Of a stretch of DNA of 64,000 bases, positions 17,058-26,474 are shown piece after piece. The notes under the pieces are model-generated. The model saw nothing but the letters and a program-made list of their open reading frames with translations, was not told where the DNA came from and ran no database searches. The stretch is taken from assembly GCA_016712625.1 (NCBI GenBank), contig JADJQQ010000003.1, positions 1-64,000 of the forward strand. The letters run 5' to 3'. Each line of letters begins with the position of its first letter. Within the stretch, counting starts at the first letter, position 1. A program made the position numbers and the translations under genes. Origin of the DNA: Candidatus Competibacteraceae bacterium (GTDB taxonomy: Bacteria > Pseudomonadota > Gammaproteobacteria > Competibacterales > Competibacteraceae).

Positions 17058-18470
17058 TTATCCTCCCGACTTGTGCAAGGCCATGCCTTTGCGCTGGGCC
17101 TCGGCGAACAGCACGGCGACGGCGCAAGAGGCGAGCCGGGAACGGGCGCTGTCGGCGCGGCTGGTCAGCACGATGGGGGCGCGCGCGCCGAGCACGATGC
17201 CGGCGGCCTCGGCATCGGCCATGAAGGTCAACTGCTTGGCCACCATGTTGCCGGCTTCCAGGTTGGGCACCACCAGAATGTCGGCCTTGCCGGCCACCGG
17301 CGAGCGGATGCCCTTGGTTTTGGCCGCTTCCTCGTCGACGGCGTTGTCGAAGGCGAGCGGGCCGTCCAAAATGCCGCCGGCGATCTGCCCGCGATCCGAC
17401 ATCTTGCACAGTGCGCCCGCTTCCAAGGTAGAGGGAATCTTGTTGGTCACGGTCTCCACCGCCGAGAGGATCGCGACTTTCGGTTCCGCGATCCCGATGG
17501 CATGGGCCAAGTCGATGGCGTTTTGGATAATGTTTTGTTTGTCTTCCAGGCTCGGCGCGATATTGATCGCGGCGTCGGTGACCATGACCCAGCGCGGAAA
17601 GGTCGGGACCGCCAGCAGGAAGCAGTGGCTGATCCGCCGCTCGGTGCGCAAGCCGCCGTCTTTCTTGACGACCGCAGCCAGCAGCTCGTCGGTGTGCAAG
17701 CTGCCCTTCATCAGGGTTTGCGCCTCGCCGGAATTGACCATGGCGACCGCGAGTTCGGCGGAATGGTGGCTGTGCTCGGCCGGCACCAGACGGTAGGGGG
17801 CAATATCCAGCCCTTCCCGATCGGCGATGGCGCGGATTTTCGCTTCCGGGCCGATCAGAATCGGCGTGATCAAGTCGTGCTGGGCCGCTTCGACCGCGCC
17901 GCGCAGAGCGTCGGGGCTGCACGGATGGACCACCGCGCAACCCAAAGCGGGCAAGCCCTCGCAGGCTTGTAGCAGTTCCTCGACGCGATCCTCGCGCCGC
18001 AACTGGATTTTCGGCAAATCCTTGCTCTCGTAGCGCAGTTTTTTCTTGGGCGCCAACACCTCGACCAAGCCGCTGGCGATTTCCTCGCCGCTCGGGCCGG
18101 CGGACCAGCAGTGCAGCAGCACCAAACCGGTCTCGGCGTGTTTTTCCCGCACCTCGGCGTGCGCGGTGACCGGCACGTCGAGGGCGACCGGCTGGTGCAG
18201 GCGGACTTCGATGCGCTTGGCCACCGATCCCAAGCCGGGCAATTGCGTGCCGGCCAGTGTGGCGAACAGCATCGCCGACCAACTGGCTTGACCCGCTCCC
18301 CGGCCGTACATCGAGGTATCGGCCTCGCCGGGGTCCAGGTCCACCAGGTTGAAGTTGCCGGTGACGCTGGCCAGGGTGGCAACGCCCTCCTGATCCAGCG
18401 TTCGGGTCAGGCTCGCCTGATCACCGATTTGAATTTCGTCGAAAAGCTTGTTTTCAATCATGTCGTTCAT
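17058..18470 (-). CDS. MaoC-like enoyl-CoA hydratase / phosphate acetyltransferase fusion
   Basis: 470 residues in two domains. Residues about 1-145 form a MaoC-like hot-dog hydratase (FDEIQIGDQASLTRTL, SVTGNFNLVDLDP, the catalytic-type ASVTGNxN...D region and MYGRGAGQASWSAMLFATLA). Residues about 160-470 form a phosphate acetyl/butyryltransferase (AVVHPCSPDALRGAVEAAQH, MKGSLHTDELLAAVV, RISHCFLLAVPTFPRWVMVT, VAGKADILVVPNLEAGNMVA). This fused form is known in proteobacteria beside ackA, fabI and a DUF3141 gene. It likely converts an acyl-CoA to acyl phosphate for the acetate kinase, linking CoA ester, PHA and fatty acid metabolism. Confidence 0.9.
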   Translation of the reverse strand: MNDMIENKLFDEIQIGDQASLTRTLDQEGVATLASVTGNFNLVDLDPGEADTSMYGRGAGQASWSAMLFATLAGTQLPGLGSVAKRIEVRLHQPVALDVPVTAHAEVREKHAETGLVLLHCWSAGPSGEEIASGLVEVLAPKKKLRYESKDLPKIQLRREDRVEELLQACEGLPALGCAVVHPCSPDALRGAVEAAQHDLITPILIGPEAKIRAIADREGLDIAPYRLVPAEHSHHSAELAVAMVNSGEAQTLMKGSLHTDELLAAVVKKDGGLRTERRISHCFLLAVPTFPRWVMVTDAAINIAPSLEDKQNIIQNAIDLAHAIGIAEPKVAILSAVETVTNKIPSTLEAGALCKMSDRGQIAGGILDGPLAFDNAVDEEAAKTKGIRSPVAGKADILVVPNLEAGNMVAKQLTFMADAEAAGIVLGARAPIVLTSRADSARSRLASCAVAVLFAEAQRKGMALHKSGG

Positions 18471-18645
18471 GGTCGGTCAGTTCGGTGGCTCCCGGATCGA
18501 ACCGGGATGTGAAAGGGAAGGAAGGAGGGACAGCCGAACAGCCGCAGCGAGGCGCGGGCCAAACCGTTCGCGCCTCGTCCCGGATAAGGGCGCCGCCGAT
18601 AGCGCGGGTTCGTCCATCGCGCGAAGGGTTTGCCGCTGGAGCCGT

Positions 18646-20874
18646 TCACGCGGCCCGATCGAGTTCGAGCGCTCGCGAGAGCCGGTCGAGCACGCCTTGC
18701 TGCCGGGGGTCGATCGCGCCGTCGCCGAGCGCGATCGCCTTGGCCATGCTCCAGGCCTCGCGCCGCTCCTCCGGGGTCGGCAACAGCTCGACCAAGGTGC
18801 CGATGGCGCGGTCCGGATCGAGTTGCACCATGCGCGATTGTTCTTTTAACAGCCGTTTGCGCTGCGCAACCGACAGCCGCGCCAGTTTGGGATGTTGTTC
18901 GCGGGCCTTGCGCCCGGCTTCGAGTTCGAGTTCGTTGATTCCGCCGGAACCCAGCATCAACGTCGCCACGATACGCGCCCAACCTTCGGCGAAACCGCCT
19001 TGATCCCTGCGGCCTTTAGCCCGCTCGATGGCGTCGTCGAGTTCGGCCTGCTCGCGCTTGGAGCGCACGATGGGGGCGAACTTTTCGATGGCCAAGTCTT
19101 CCTCGCTATAGAGGAACGCACCCAGCGCCTCGGGGCCGTAGATCGCCTTAAACAGCATCTCCCGCGTTCGGTCGCGCAGTTCCCGATAATGGTCGAGCGC
19201 GGCGATGGCGCTTTCGGAGAAACGCCGCTCGGCCGACAGAAACGGGTTGTCCTCCGCGACCGGCCGGCGCTGTTCCTTCACCATCGGGGCCAGCGCCTTC
19301 AAAGGCCACAAAAATGGGTTTTCATCCGAAAGCATCCGATACTGCAAGCGCAACGGGTGCAGCTCGCGCAGCGTCGCGGCCAGCGGCTCGGTCATCAGCA
19401 TCCGGACCCAAGGGCCGATAAAAGCTTCGTAAAACTGGCGGTTGAGGTCGGACACCAGCTTGGCGGGCGCAAAAAAACCGGCTTCCGGCTCGCCGTCGTC
19501 CAGCCGGCGGATATCGGCGATGGCGCGCGGCTCGAAGCGGGACAGGTAACGGTCTTGCGGCCGGTCGCTGTCGCCCTCCGGCATGGTCTCGATCACCAGC
19601 TCATAAAGGCCCGGCGGCAGCGTGTCGATGAAATCGATGGTTTCGTTGATTTCGTAGTGCTGTTTCTGGGCGACTTTGCCGGAGACGAAAATTCCCAGAT
19701 GGCCGATGTCTTGATGCAGGCAGTAAATGATGGTCTGGCCGTGGCGCCGAATTTCTTCCTCGCTGCCGTAGACGTTGACGATCCAGTTCAGCGCCTGCTG
19801 GGGCGGGGTGATGTTGTCGCCTCCGGAGGCGAACACCACGATGGGCGCGGTGATATCCTTCAGGTCGAGCGCGGCTCCGCCGTTGAGGCGGACGCCGCCC
19901 CGTTGCAGCTTGTTGCCGATGAACAGATCGTTGACGATCTGGGTCATTTCTTCCTTGTTCAGCAGGAAAAAGCCGGTCCACCAGCGCTCGAACTCCAGGA
20001 AGCGCTCGCGTTCGCTGTCGATGTTGGCGTACAGGTTATAGTGCTTGACCCAGAGCGTGTTGGCGGGATTGAGCCGCTCGAAGTTGGCGACCAGATTCGC
20101 GCCGTCGAATTTGCCGCCGCCGAGATCGCACAGCAGCGCGGTGATCCACGCGCCGCCCGCCAGGCCCCCCAGGTAGCGCATCGGGTTCTTGCCGTCGGCC
20201 CCGGCCCAATACGACATCGGCGCGCCGCAGATCACCACCGGCCCCATCAGGCCCGGTTCCACCGCCGACAGCGCCATGACCGCCCAACCGGCCTGGCAGT
20301 TGCCGATCACGCACGGCTTGCCTTCGGAATCGGGATGCAGTTGGGTGACTTTCTCGATGAAACGCGCTTCCGCCGCCGCGACATCGCCCAGCGTCTGGCC
20401 CGGCATCGGATCGGGATAGAACATCACGAAATAAGTGGGCTGGCCGGCGTGCAAGGAAACCCCGACTTGGCTGTCTTCCTTCATGCCGCCGACGCCGGGG
20501 CCGTGGCCGGCGCGGGGATCGACGATGACGAACGGCCGCTTGTTAGGATCGACGCTCGTGCCCGGCTTGGGGTGGATGCGCAACAGCGCGTAGTTCGCCG
20601 GGCGGTCGAAGCCGCGAGCGTCGAGCACCACGTCATAATCGAAATCGAGAATCGGTGGCTGACCTTTGGCGCCGTGCTCCAAAAAGGCGTTGCCGCGCTC
20701 GCGCAACGTATCCCAGAACAGGATCGAACGCTGGCTGGCGTCGATGAGGTAATCCGACCAAGCGTTCTGGACCGCGCCGAAGGGAAAAAACATTTCAAGT
20801 GGATTGACGCCGCGCTCCCGCGCATCAGCAGCGTCCCGCGACTCCAATAAATTATTGAAAAGGTTCACTGTCAT
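18646..20874 (-). CDS. DUF3141 protein, PhaC-like alpha/beta hydrolase
   Basis: 742 residues from the ATG at 20874, chosen because GGAG lies 8 bases upstream and MTVNLFNNLLES is a natural start. The core is an alpha/beta-hydrolase related to polyhydroxyalkanoate synthases: PFVIVDPRAGHGPGVGGMKE, the nucleophile elbow with Cys in VIGNCQAGWAVMAL (near residue 190), VFASGGDNITPPQQALNWIV and HQDIGHLGIFVSGKVAQKQH for Asp and His. The long helical C-terminal part is characteristic of DUF3141. Its exact reaction is not established. Genomic linkage to MaoC-PTA, ackA and fabI supports a role in acyl-CoA/PHA metabolism. Confidence 0.85.
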   Translation of the reverse strand: MTVNLFNNLLESRDAADARERGVNPLEMFFPFGAVQNAWSDYLIDASQRSILFWDTLRERGNAFLEHGAKGQPPILDFDYDVVLDARGFDRPANYALLRIHPKPGTSVDPNKRPFVIVDPRAGHGPGVGGMKEDSQVGVSLHAGQPTYFVMFYPDPMPGQTLGDVAAAEARFIEKVTQLHPDSEGKPCVIGNCQAGWAVMALSAVEPGLMGPVVICGAPMSYWAGADGKNPMRYLGGLAGGAWITALLCDLGGGKFDGANLVANFERLNPANTLWVKHYNLYANIDSERERFLEFERWWTGFFLLNKEEMTQIVNDLFIGNKLQRGGVRLNGGAALDLKDITAPIVVFASGGDNITPPQQALNWIVNVYGSEEEIRRHGQTIIYCLHQDIGHLGIFVSGKVAQKQHYEINETIDFIDTLPPGLYELVIETMPEGDSDRPQDRYLSRFEPRAIADIRRLDDGEPEAGFFAPAKLVSDLNRQFYEAFIGPWVRMLMTEPLAATLRELHPLRLQYRMLSDENPFLWPLKALAPMVKEQRRPVAEDNPFLSAERRFSESAIAALDHYRELRDRTREMLFKAIYGPEALGAFLYSEEDLAIEKFAPIVRSKREQAELDDAIERAKGRRDQGGFAEGWARIVATLMLGSGGINELELEAGRKAREQHPKLARLSVAQRKRLLKEQSRMVQLDPDRAIGTLVELLPTPEERREAWSMAKAIALGDGAIDPRQQGVLDRLSRALELDRAA

Positions 20875-21186
20875 CTCACGGTCTCCAATAACGCGGCGGA
20901 CAAACTCCAAAGGCGCGACGGTAATGAAATGACGGCCGGTTGACGGCCATTTGCAGACGCGCCGGCGCATGGATGAAACTCTGCGGCAGCCCGGCTCAAA
21001 AGCCCGTCAACGATTCGCGGAAAGGCTTTGTACGGTCATCATTAAAAACTCCTTCAGGTGATCGGGAAAAACAGCCTCAGCGGGCTATCACAGTTCCGGG
21101 AAGGAAGGCTGTCGCCTCGCGGGCACCCTAAAGGGTCAAGGCGATGAAATGATGGCGATTCGGTTGCGGTTTGAAGAAAGGCGCGC
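20875..21186. other. Intergenic region, no gene seen
   Basis: Between the pstS-like gene end and the DUF3141 start, both on minus. It would hold the promoter of the DUF3141/PTA/ackA/fabI set. A small hairpin-like AGCC...GGCT followed by five T on the minus strand near 21075 might end the pstS transcript, but it is weak. Confidence 0.4.
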
Positions 21187-22341
21187 TCAGCGGCGTTCCC
21201 GCAGCGCCGTCATCGTCGCGCGCACTTTCTCCGTCACGGGAGGCGGCAGCGCCACGTAACCTTGCCGCTCCGCTTCGGCGCGCCCTTCGCCCAACGCCCA
21301 TTCGAGAAATGCCAGCGCGCGCCGGTTGCGGCCGTGCTGGATCTGGTCGCTGTTGAGCGCGAACACGGTGGCGACGATGGGGTAGCTGGCGTCTCCAGGC
21401 GCATCGATCAGCACTTCGCTGAAATGCTCTTCGGCCGCCCATTTCGCGCCAGCGGCGGCGGCCAGCACGGCTTCCTTGCTCGGAGCGACAAAGGCTCCGG
21501 CGGCATTTTTCAGGCTGGCGACCGTCAATCCCGCCGCGCGCGCCTGGGCGTCGGCCACGTAAGCGATGGCTCCCGGCGTGGCCGCAACGGCGCGCACCAG
21601 ACCGGAGTTGCCCTTGTGGCCTGCGCCCACCGGCCATTTGACCCGCGAATCGAAACCGACCTGGGCTTTCCAGTCCGGGCTGACCGCCGCCAGGTATTGG
21701 GTAAATTTGAAGGTGGTGCCGGAACCGTCGGCGCGATGCAGCACCGCAATCGGCGCGGCGGGCAAGGTCAGTCCGGGGTTGAGCGCGGCAATCGCCGGGT
21801 CCGACCACTGCCGGACGCGCCCCAAGAAAACATCGGCGAGCACCGGCCCGCTGAGGCGTAGCGACTGGCCGGCCAATCCTGGGACGTGGGTCGCCACCGC
21901 CACCCCACCCAACACGATGGGCCATTGCAAGAGACTGTGACGGCGCAGTTCGGCGGTCGGCAACGGCATTTCGGTGAACGCCAAATCGACCGCGCCCCAA
22001 CTGACGCGCTGGATACCGGCCAACGAACCGACCGGCTCGTAATCGAGCGACGGACCGCCGACATCATCGTCCAAGCCGGCGTTGGCGACCGGGACAGCGG
22101 CGGCAACACCGAGCCGTTGTGCCCGGTAGTCGCGCGCCCATTGAGCCACTAGCGGATAGACGAAGGTGGAACCCGCACCCTTGAGCGTGGCGCTTTCCAA
22201 AGCATCTTGCGCGCTGGCTGTCACCGCTAACAGCGTCCCGGCCAGCAACGCCGCGGCGGCGATGGCGGCCAGCAGACCGCGCGGCGGTTGCCGGCCAGGG
22301 TGGGGCCAGGGCCTACGGAAGCGTAGAACCGTATCCTTCAT
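21187..22341 (-). CDS. Periplasmic phosphate-binding protein, PstS-like
   Basis: 384 residues with a signal peptide (GLLAAIAAAALLAGTLLAVT then ASAQ). The phosphate-binding loops of the PstS family are present: LKGAGSTFVYPLVAQWARDY near the mature N-terminus and VLHRADGSGTTFKFTQYL (Ser/Thr phosphate loop), with GHKGNSGLVRAVAATPGAIA later. It normally delivers phosphate to the PstCAB importer, but here it is coupled to a Na/Pi cotransporter gene instead. Its ATG overlaps that gene's stop (ATGA), so the two are translationally linked. No pstCAB or phoU genes are nearby. Confidence 0.85.
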   Translation of the reverse strand: MKDTVLRFRRPWPHPGRQPPRGLLAAIAAAALLAGTLLAVTASAQDALESATLKGAGSTFVYPLVAQWARDYRAQRLGVAAAVPVANAGLDDDVGGPSLDYEPVGSLAGIQRVSWGAVDLAFTEMPLPTAELRRHSLLQWPIVLGGVAVATHVPGLAGQSLRLSGPVLADVFLGRVRQWSDPAIAALNPGLTLPAAPIAVLHRADGSGTTFKFTQYLAAVSPDWKAQVGFDSRVKWPVGAGHKGNSGLVRAVAATPGAIAYVADAQARAAGLTVASLKNAAGAFVAPSKEAVLAAAAGAKWAAEEHFSEVLIDAPGDASYPIVATVFALNSDQIQHGRNRRALAFLEWALGEGRAEAERQGYVALPPPVTEKVRATMTALRERR

Positions 22342-24035
22342 GCCGGCATCCCGGCGACCGTCAAACCGACACCGGCATCCCGCTTTTCAAAGCGGGAGAG
22401 GTCGCGCGAAACCGAGCGCCGTTCGGCCGCGATCCGATCGGTCAGGAAGAAAATGCGCTCGGCGCTGCCCAGCAGCGTCAGCAGCGCGCCGCGATCGTCC
22501 CACAGCAGGGCCGGATTCTCTTGCAAGCATTGCTGGCGCAGGTCCGCCAACGCGCGTTCCCGGTCGATGGCTTGGCCGGACGCTTGGCCGCCGTTGCCCA
22601 AAGTTTGGCCGACGGCTTGCTCGATCAGCGCCAAGACCTGCCGCACCAGCGCCTTACCTGGCTTGGAGAACAGCTGACGTTCGATGCGTCGGGTGACTTG
22701 ATACAGCGATTCGCCCAAACTGGCGGTAAAATCTTCTTCCTCGATCAGGCTGGCCAGCAGGTCGGCGCGAGCGGGCGATTGCTTGGGTTGCAGCATGGAG
22801 GCGGTGTAGCGGCGGATTTCCCGGCTCAGCGCATCCAGCGCCTGATAATGGTCGAGCGCGTCCTTGGGCGCTTTTTCATCGCCCCGCGCATTGGCCAATA
22901 ACAGCTGCGCCCCTTCCACATAACGCGCCATCTCGTGCTGCACGGCGGGAACGCCGGCGAGCATGTCGTTGGCGAGCTTGGGGTCGAGATAGCGCGCGAT
23001 AGCGTAATCTTCTGCGTCCTTTTCGGATTTCGCGCCCACGCCCATCAACACCCGCTCGAACACGCCGATGAAGGGAAACAGCAGCAAGGTGTTGAAGATG
23101 TTGAAGGCGGTCGAATACAGCCCCACCGCCACCGGTACCAGCGGGAAGGTTTCCTTGCCGTTTTGCATCACCGCCACGCCGGGATCGCCCCCGAAGAAAC
23201 CCATCGCCAGCTTGAGCAGTTCCATCGACGGGAAAAACAGCGGAATCATCACCGCGACCCCGATCAGATTGAAAGCGATATGGGCGTAAGCCGTGCGTTT
23301 GGCGTTTTTGGAGAGATTCAAAGAAGCCATCCACGAAGTGATCGTGGTGCCCAAATCCGCGCCGAGCGAAAACGCCACCGCCGTCTGCCAGTCCAGAATG
23401 CCCGCCGCGCCCAGGCCCATGACGATGCCGATGGTGGCCGAGGAGGAATGGATCATGGCGGTAATTCCCGCCGCCGTGAACACGCACGTCACCAACCCGA
23501 CCAAGGTATCGGCGTTGAGCGTGGAGATGGCGGCCATCACTTCCGGCATGTTGCGCAGCGGCTTGAGGCCGCCGGTCATCAGGTTCAGGCCGTAGAAAAT
23601 GAGCGAAAAGCCGATCAGCGACAGTGCGATGTTGCGGGTCTTGTCGTTTTTGGAGAATACATAGACCAGCGCGAATACGCCCGCGCAGATCAGCCCCAGC
23701 GGCCCCAGCGGCAGCGCGATCAGCCCGTTCCCCAGCGTGGTGCCGATGTTGGCGCCCATGATCACGCTGATGGCCGGCCGCAAACCGACCACCCCGGCGT
23801 TGACCAGACCGACGATCATCACCGTCATCGCGGTGCTCGATTGCAACACCCCGGTGATCAGGGTGCCGGCGAACAAGCCTTTTAGCGGCGTGCCGGCGAT
23901 CTTGGCCAGCAACGCGCGCATCCGGTTGACCGCGAGATTGTGAATGCCGTCGGACATGAATTCGAGGCCGAGCATGAAGATGCCCAGGCCGCCGATGACC
24001 GGCACCAGGATTTCCCGAAAAAAATCGACTTGCAT
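22338..24035 (-). CDS. Na+/phosphate cotransporter (NptA family) with PhoU-like tail
   Basis: 565 residues from the ATG at 24035 (MQVDFFREILVPVIGGLGIF; an earlier ATG at 24071 is possible). It carries two inverted repeats with the family QSS motifs, LITGVLQSSTAMTVMIVGLV and GITAMIHSSSATIGIVMGLG, plus several spans. The C-terminal 200 residues are a PhoU-like helical domain (LDHYQALDALSREIRRYTAS, DLLASLIEEEDFTASLGESL). It takes up or releases phosphate with sodium across the inner membrane. The gene runs divergently from the GlpQ-like gene, with a Pho-box-like site between. Confidence 0.9.
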   Translation of the reverse strand: MQVDFFREILVPVIGGLGIFMLGLEFMSDGIHNLAVNRMRALLAKIAGTPLKGLFAGTLITGVLQSSTAMTVMIVGLVNAGVVGLRPAISVIMGANIGTTLGNGLIALPLGPLGLICAGVFALVYVFSKNDKTRNIALSLIGFSLIFYGLNLMTGGLKPLRNMPEVMAAISTLNADTLVGLVTCVFTAAGITAMIHSSSATIGIVMGLGAAGILDWQTAVAFSLGADLGTTITSWMASLNLSKNAKRTAYAHIAFNLIGVAVMIPLFFPSMELLKLAMGFFGGDPGVAVMQNGKETFPLVPVAVGLYSTAFNIFNTLLLFPFIGVFERVLMGVGAKSEKDAEDYAIARYLDPKLANDMLAGVPAVQHEMARYVEGAQLLLANARGDEKAPKDALDHYQALDALSREIRRYTASMLQPKQSPARADLLASLIEEEDFTASLGESLYQVTRRIERQLFSKPGKALVRQVLALIEQAVGQTLGNGGQASGQAIDRERALADLRQQCLQENPALLWDDRGALLTLLGSAERIFFLTDRIAAERRSVSRDLSRFEKRDAGVGLTVAGMPA

Positions 24036-24276
24036 GACGCATTGGCCCTGCCGCGGAGAAGAAGGTCGCACGAACTCGGGCGGACGCAGTATTGCATCGG
24101 CCCGGCGGTCTCGCGAAGAGCGCTACAGTAGGCAGGGCGCATTGCACTTTTAAGGCGGTTTTATTACAAAAAATCGAGAAAGAGGCAGCATGGCGTTGCC
24201 AGCCACCACTAGCTTTTTCAGCTTTCGAAAGCAGGCCCGCGCTCAATAGCGCGTGCGCCGCGCCCGAACTTTCAAC

Positions 24277-24294
24277 CTGTCATTGAGCTGACAC
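24277..24294 (+). promoter_or_regulatory. Pho-box-like PhoB binding site
   Basis: CTGTCATTGAGCTGACAC is two CTGTCAN-type 7-mers separated by 4 bases, the PhoB box layout; the second repeat has one mismatch (CTGACAC for CTGTCAC). It lies between the divergent Na/Pi cotransporter and glycerophosphodiester phosphodiesterase genes, both typical phosphate-starvation functions. It could control either or both. Confidence 0.6.
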
Positions 24295-24571
24295 GCGGTT
24301 GTCTCAGATTCTTCACCTCGGACCGCCATCATCTCGTGTTCTTGAAATCAGCGTGAGGAAACCGCGCTCCATTCTCGTTTGGCGCTGGCCGCCGCTTTTC
24401 AGCAGCCGCGAACCGAATAAGGCGGATGACAACGAATTGGTTTTGTTAGAAGTGGGCGATTTTTTGGGCGAGGCGGCAACCGCAAAAAACAAACCATGGG
24501 TCGCTTTATCAACCTGTTAATTGCGCCGGCAAGATTTTTCCTACATTCCCCAAGTCAATAAGGAGCACTCC

Positions 24572-25849
24572 GTGATCGGCCGATTCTTTAATAGCCTCAG
24601 TGTTGCGGCGGCGCTGCTCGCCGCCCTTCCAGCGCTCACATCCGCCAATGAACTCGACGCCGAAGCCGATAGCCATCGAGATAGAAAAACATCCGGCATC
24701 CAACTCGGCCCGCGCCCGTTTTTCCTGGTTAATAACATGGCGGACGGCCCGCTCAAGCAAAAGCTGTTGAGCTGTGCCAACGGACCGTTCAAACGCAGCG
24801 ATTTTTCGATTGGCCATCGGGGTGCGGCGATGCAGTTTCCCGAGCACACCAGGGAATCCTATCAAGCTGGAGTCCGCATGGGCGCGGGAATCGTGGAATG
24901 CGATGTGACCTTCACCAAGGATAAGGAACTGGTCTGCCGGCATGCCCAGAACGATCTGCACGCCACCACCAACATTCTGACGATTCCCGAACTGGCCGCG
25001 AAGTGCACCAAACCGTTCGCTCCCGCGACCTTTGACGCCAGTGGCGCCCTGCTGACTGCCGCGTCGGCCGAATGCCGCGCCAGCGACATTACGCTGGCCG
25101 AGTTCAAAACTCTGCGGGGCAAGATGGATGCTTTTAACCCCAACGCCAAGACTCCGGAGGAATTTCAGGGCGGCACCGCCAACTGGCGCACCGATCTCTA
25201 CGCCGGTCCCACCAGCGGCACGCTGATGACCCACAAGGAAAGTATCGAATTGTTCAAGGCCCTGGGCGTGGGAATGACGCCAGAATTGAAAGGGCCGTCG
25301 GTGACCATGCCTTTCGAGGGTTTTACCCAGGAGCAGTATGCGCGGAAAATGATCGACGAATATAAGGAGGCCGGCGTGTCGCCGCGCCGGGTATGGCCGC
25401 AGTCCTTCAACAAAGGCGACGTGCTGTACTGGATTGCTAACGAACCCGAGTTCGGTAAGCAAGCGGTTTATCTGGACGACGCCGAAACCGTGGCGGATTT
25501 GCCCGGCCCGGCCGAATTGGCCGCTTACAAGACCGAAGGCATCAATATCGTCGCGCCTCCGTTGTTTGCGTTACTGGCGGTCGAAAACGGTCGGATCGTT
25601 CCTTCGCAATACGCGAAAGACGCCAAGGCCACCGATTTGAATATCATCACTTGGACGCTGGAGCGCTCCGGCGTTTTGGCCGACGGTAACAACGGTTTTT
25701 ACTATCAGACTTTTGACGCCGCCATCCAGCGCGAAGGTGACATGATGACGGTGCTCGACGTTTTGGCCCAGGAGATCGGCATTCTTGGTATCTTCTCCGA
25801 CTGGCCGGCGACCGTGACTTATTACGCGAGCTGCATGAATTTAAAATAA
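24572..25849 (+). CDS. Secreted glycerophosphodiester phosphodiesterase (GlpQ-like)
   Basis: 425 residues from GTG 24572, chosen because AGGAG lies 6 bases before it and the product opens with a signal peptide (FFNSLSVAAALLAALPALTS ANE). The GDPD domain shows SIGHRGAAMQFPEHTRESYQ (catalytic His-Arg), GAGIVECDVTFTKDKELVCR (metal Glu-x-Asp) and HAQNDLHATTN, with TPELKGPSV later carrying a further metal ligand. It releases glycerol 3-phosphate from phospholipid-derived diesters in the periplasm. The Pho-box-like site upstream fits induction by phosphate limitation. Confidence 0.9.
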   Translation: MIGRFFNSLSVAAALLAALPALTSANELDAEADSHRDRKTSGIQLGPRPFFLVNNMADGPLKQKLLSCANGPFKRSDFSIGHRGAAMQFPEHTRESYQAGVRMGAGIVECDVTFTKDKELVCRHAQNDLHATTNILTIPELAAKCTKPFAPATFDASGALLTAASAECRASDITLAEFKTLRGKMDAFNPNAKTPEEFQGGTANWRTDLYAGPTSGTLMTHKESIELFKALGVGMTPELKGPSVTMPFEGFTQEQYARKMIDEYKEAGVSPRRVWPQSFNKGDVLYWIANEPEFGKQAVYLDDAETVADLPGPAELAAYKTEGINIVAPPLFALLAVENGRIVPSQYAKDAKATDLNIITWTLERSGVLADGNNGFYYQTFDAAIQREGDMMTVLDVLAQEIGILGIFSDWPATVTYYASCMNLK

Positions 25850-25854
25850 GAGGG

Positions 25855-26474
25855 ATGATCCGCCTGACCGAGCCGAGGGTATTGAGCCAGTATCGCCAAA
25901 GTCTTCGCGGTCTGGTTTCCGGCTTCGCCCCGCGGCCCGGTCAGCGCATTGAGCCTCTAGCCAACAACGAGCTGGAGGCCGTCATCGATCAGCCCGATAC
26001 CCTCGTCTGGAGGAAACTTGACGAAACCACGGCGCGCGTCCGGGGCAAGCTCGATGAGATGGAGGATCAGATTCTGACGGGGCGCGTGCGGGGCCAACAT
26101 GCCCAGATGAGCGGCATCCGGCGGCTGACGGCGCGCTTGGTCCATCATCTCGGCCCCAATATCGAATGCTGCAACGCTTGTCTCGACAATCACTGACCTG
26201 GTTTGGCGACCCCGATCGCGCCGCTCTGGTCAATGTGGTAGCGGATTTTCGCGAGTTGGCCGCGCGACGAACGGAACAGACCAATAGGAATTTCTATGCG
26301 GTGTCGCTTTTTACCGCTTTACTGTTCCCGCCCAGCTTGATTGCTGGCATGTTCGGGATGAATGTCGCCGGACTGCCGGGATTGCAGGATGGCGCGGCGT
26401 TTTGGTGAGTCGTACTTGGACCGGGGTTTCAGCGCTGCTTCCGCTGGTGTTGTACTGGTGGCGGTTGTTTTGAG
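25855..26474 (+). pseudogene. CorA/ZntB-type divalent cation transporter, several frameshifts
   Basis: The C-terminal half is clear: RQSLTWFGDPDRAALVNVVA, TEQTNRNFYAVSLFTALLFP, and the pore signature GMFGMNVAGLPG (the GMN motif of the CorA superfamily). The first frame (25855-26165) encodes the coiled helix (LDEMEDQILTGRVRGQHAQM, ARLVHHLGPNIE), a shift occurs at 26165, and after AFW (26405) further shifts are needed to reach the last span (SALLPLVLYWWRLF, stop near 26474). The N-terminal cytoplasmic domain is missing, so it is both truncated and frameshifted. It starts 5 bases after the glpQ-like gene. Confidence 0.7.

Noticed and set aside
16000..18282. 760-codon minus frame across pta and ackA
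   Set aside because: The first half is the wrong frame of the phosphotransacetylase gene; only its middle section is the true acetate kinase N-terminus, which I annotated as ackA.
18892..20850. 652-codon plus frame opposite the DUF3141 gene
   Set aside because: Shadow of a GC-rich gene; the minus-strand product has clear alpha/beta-hydrolase motifs.
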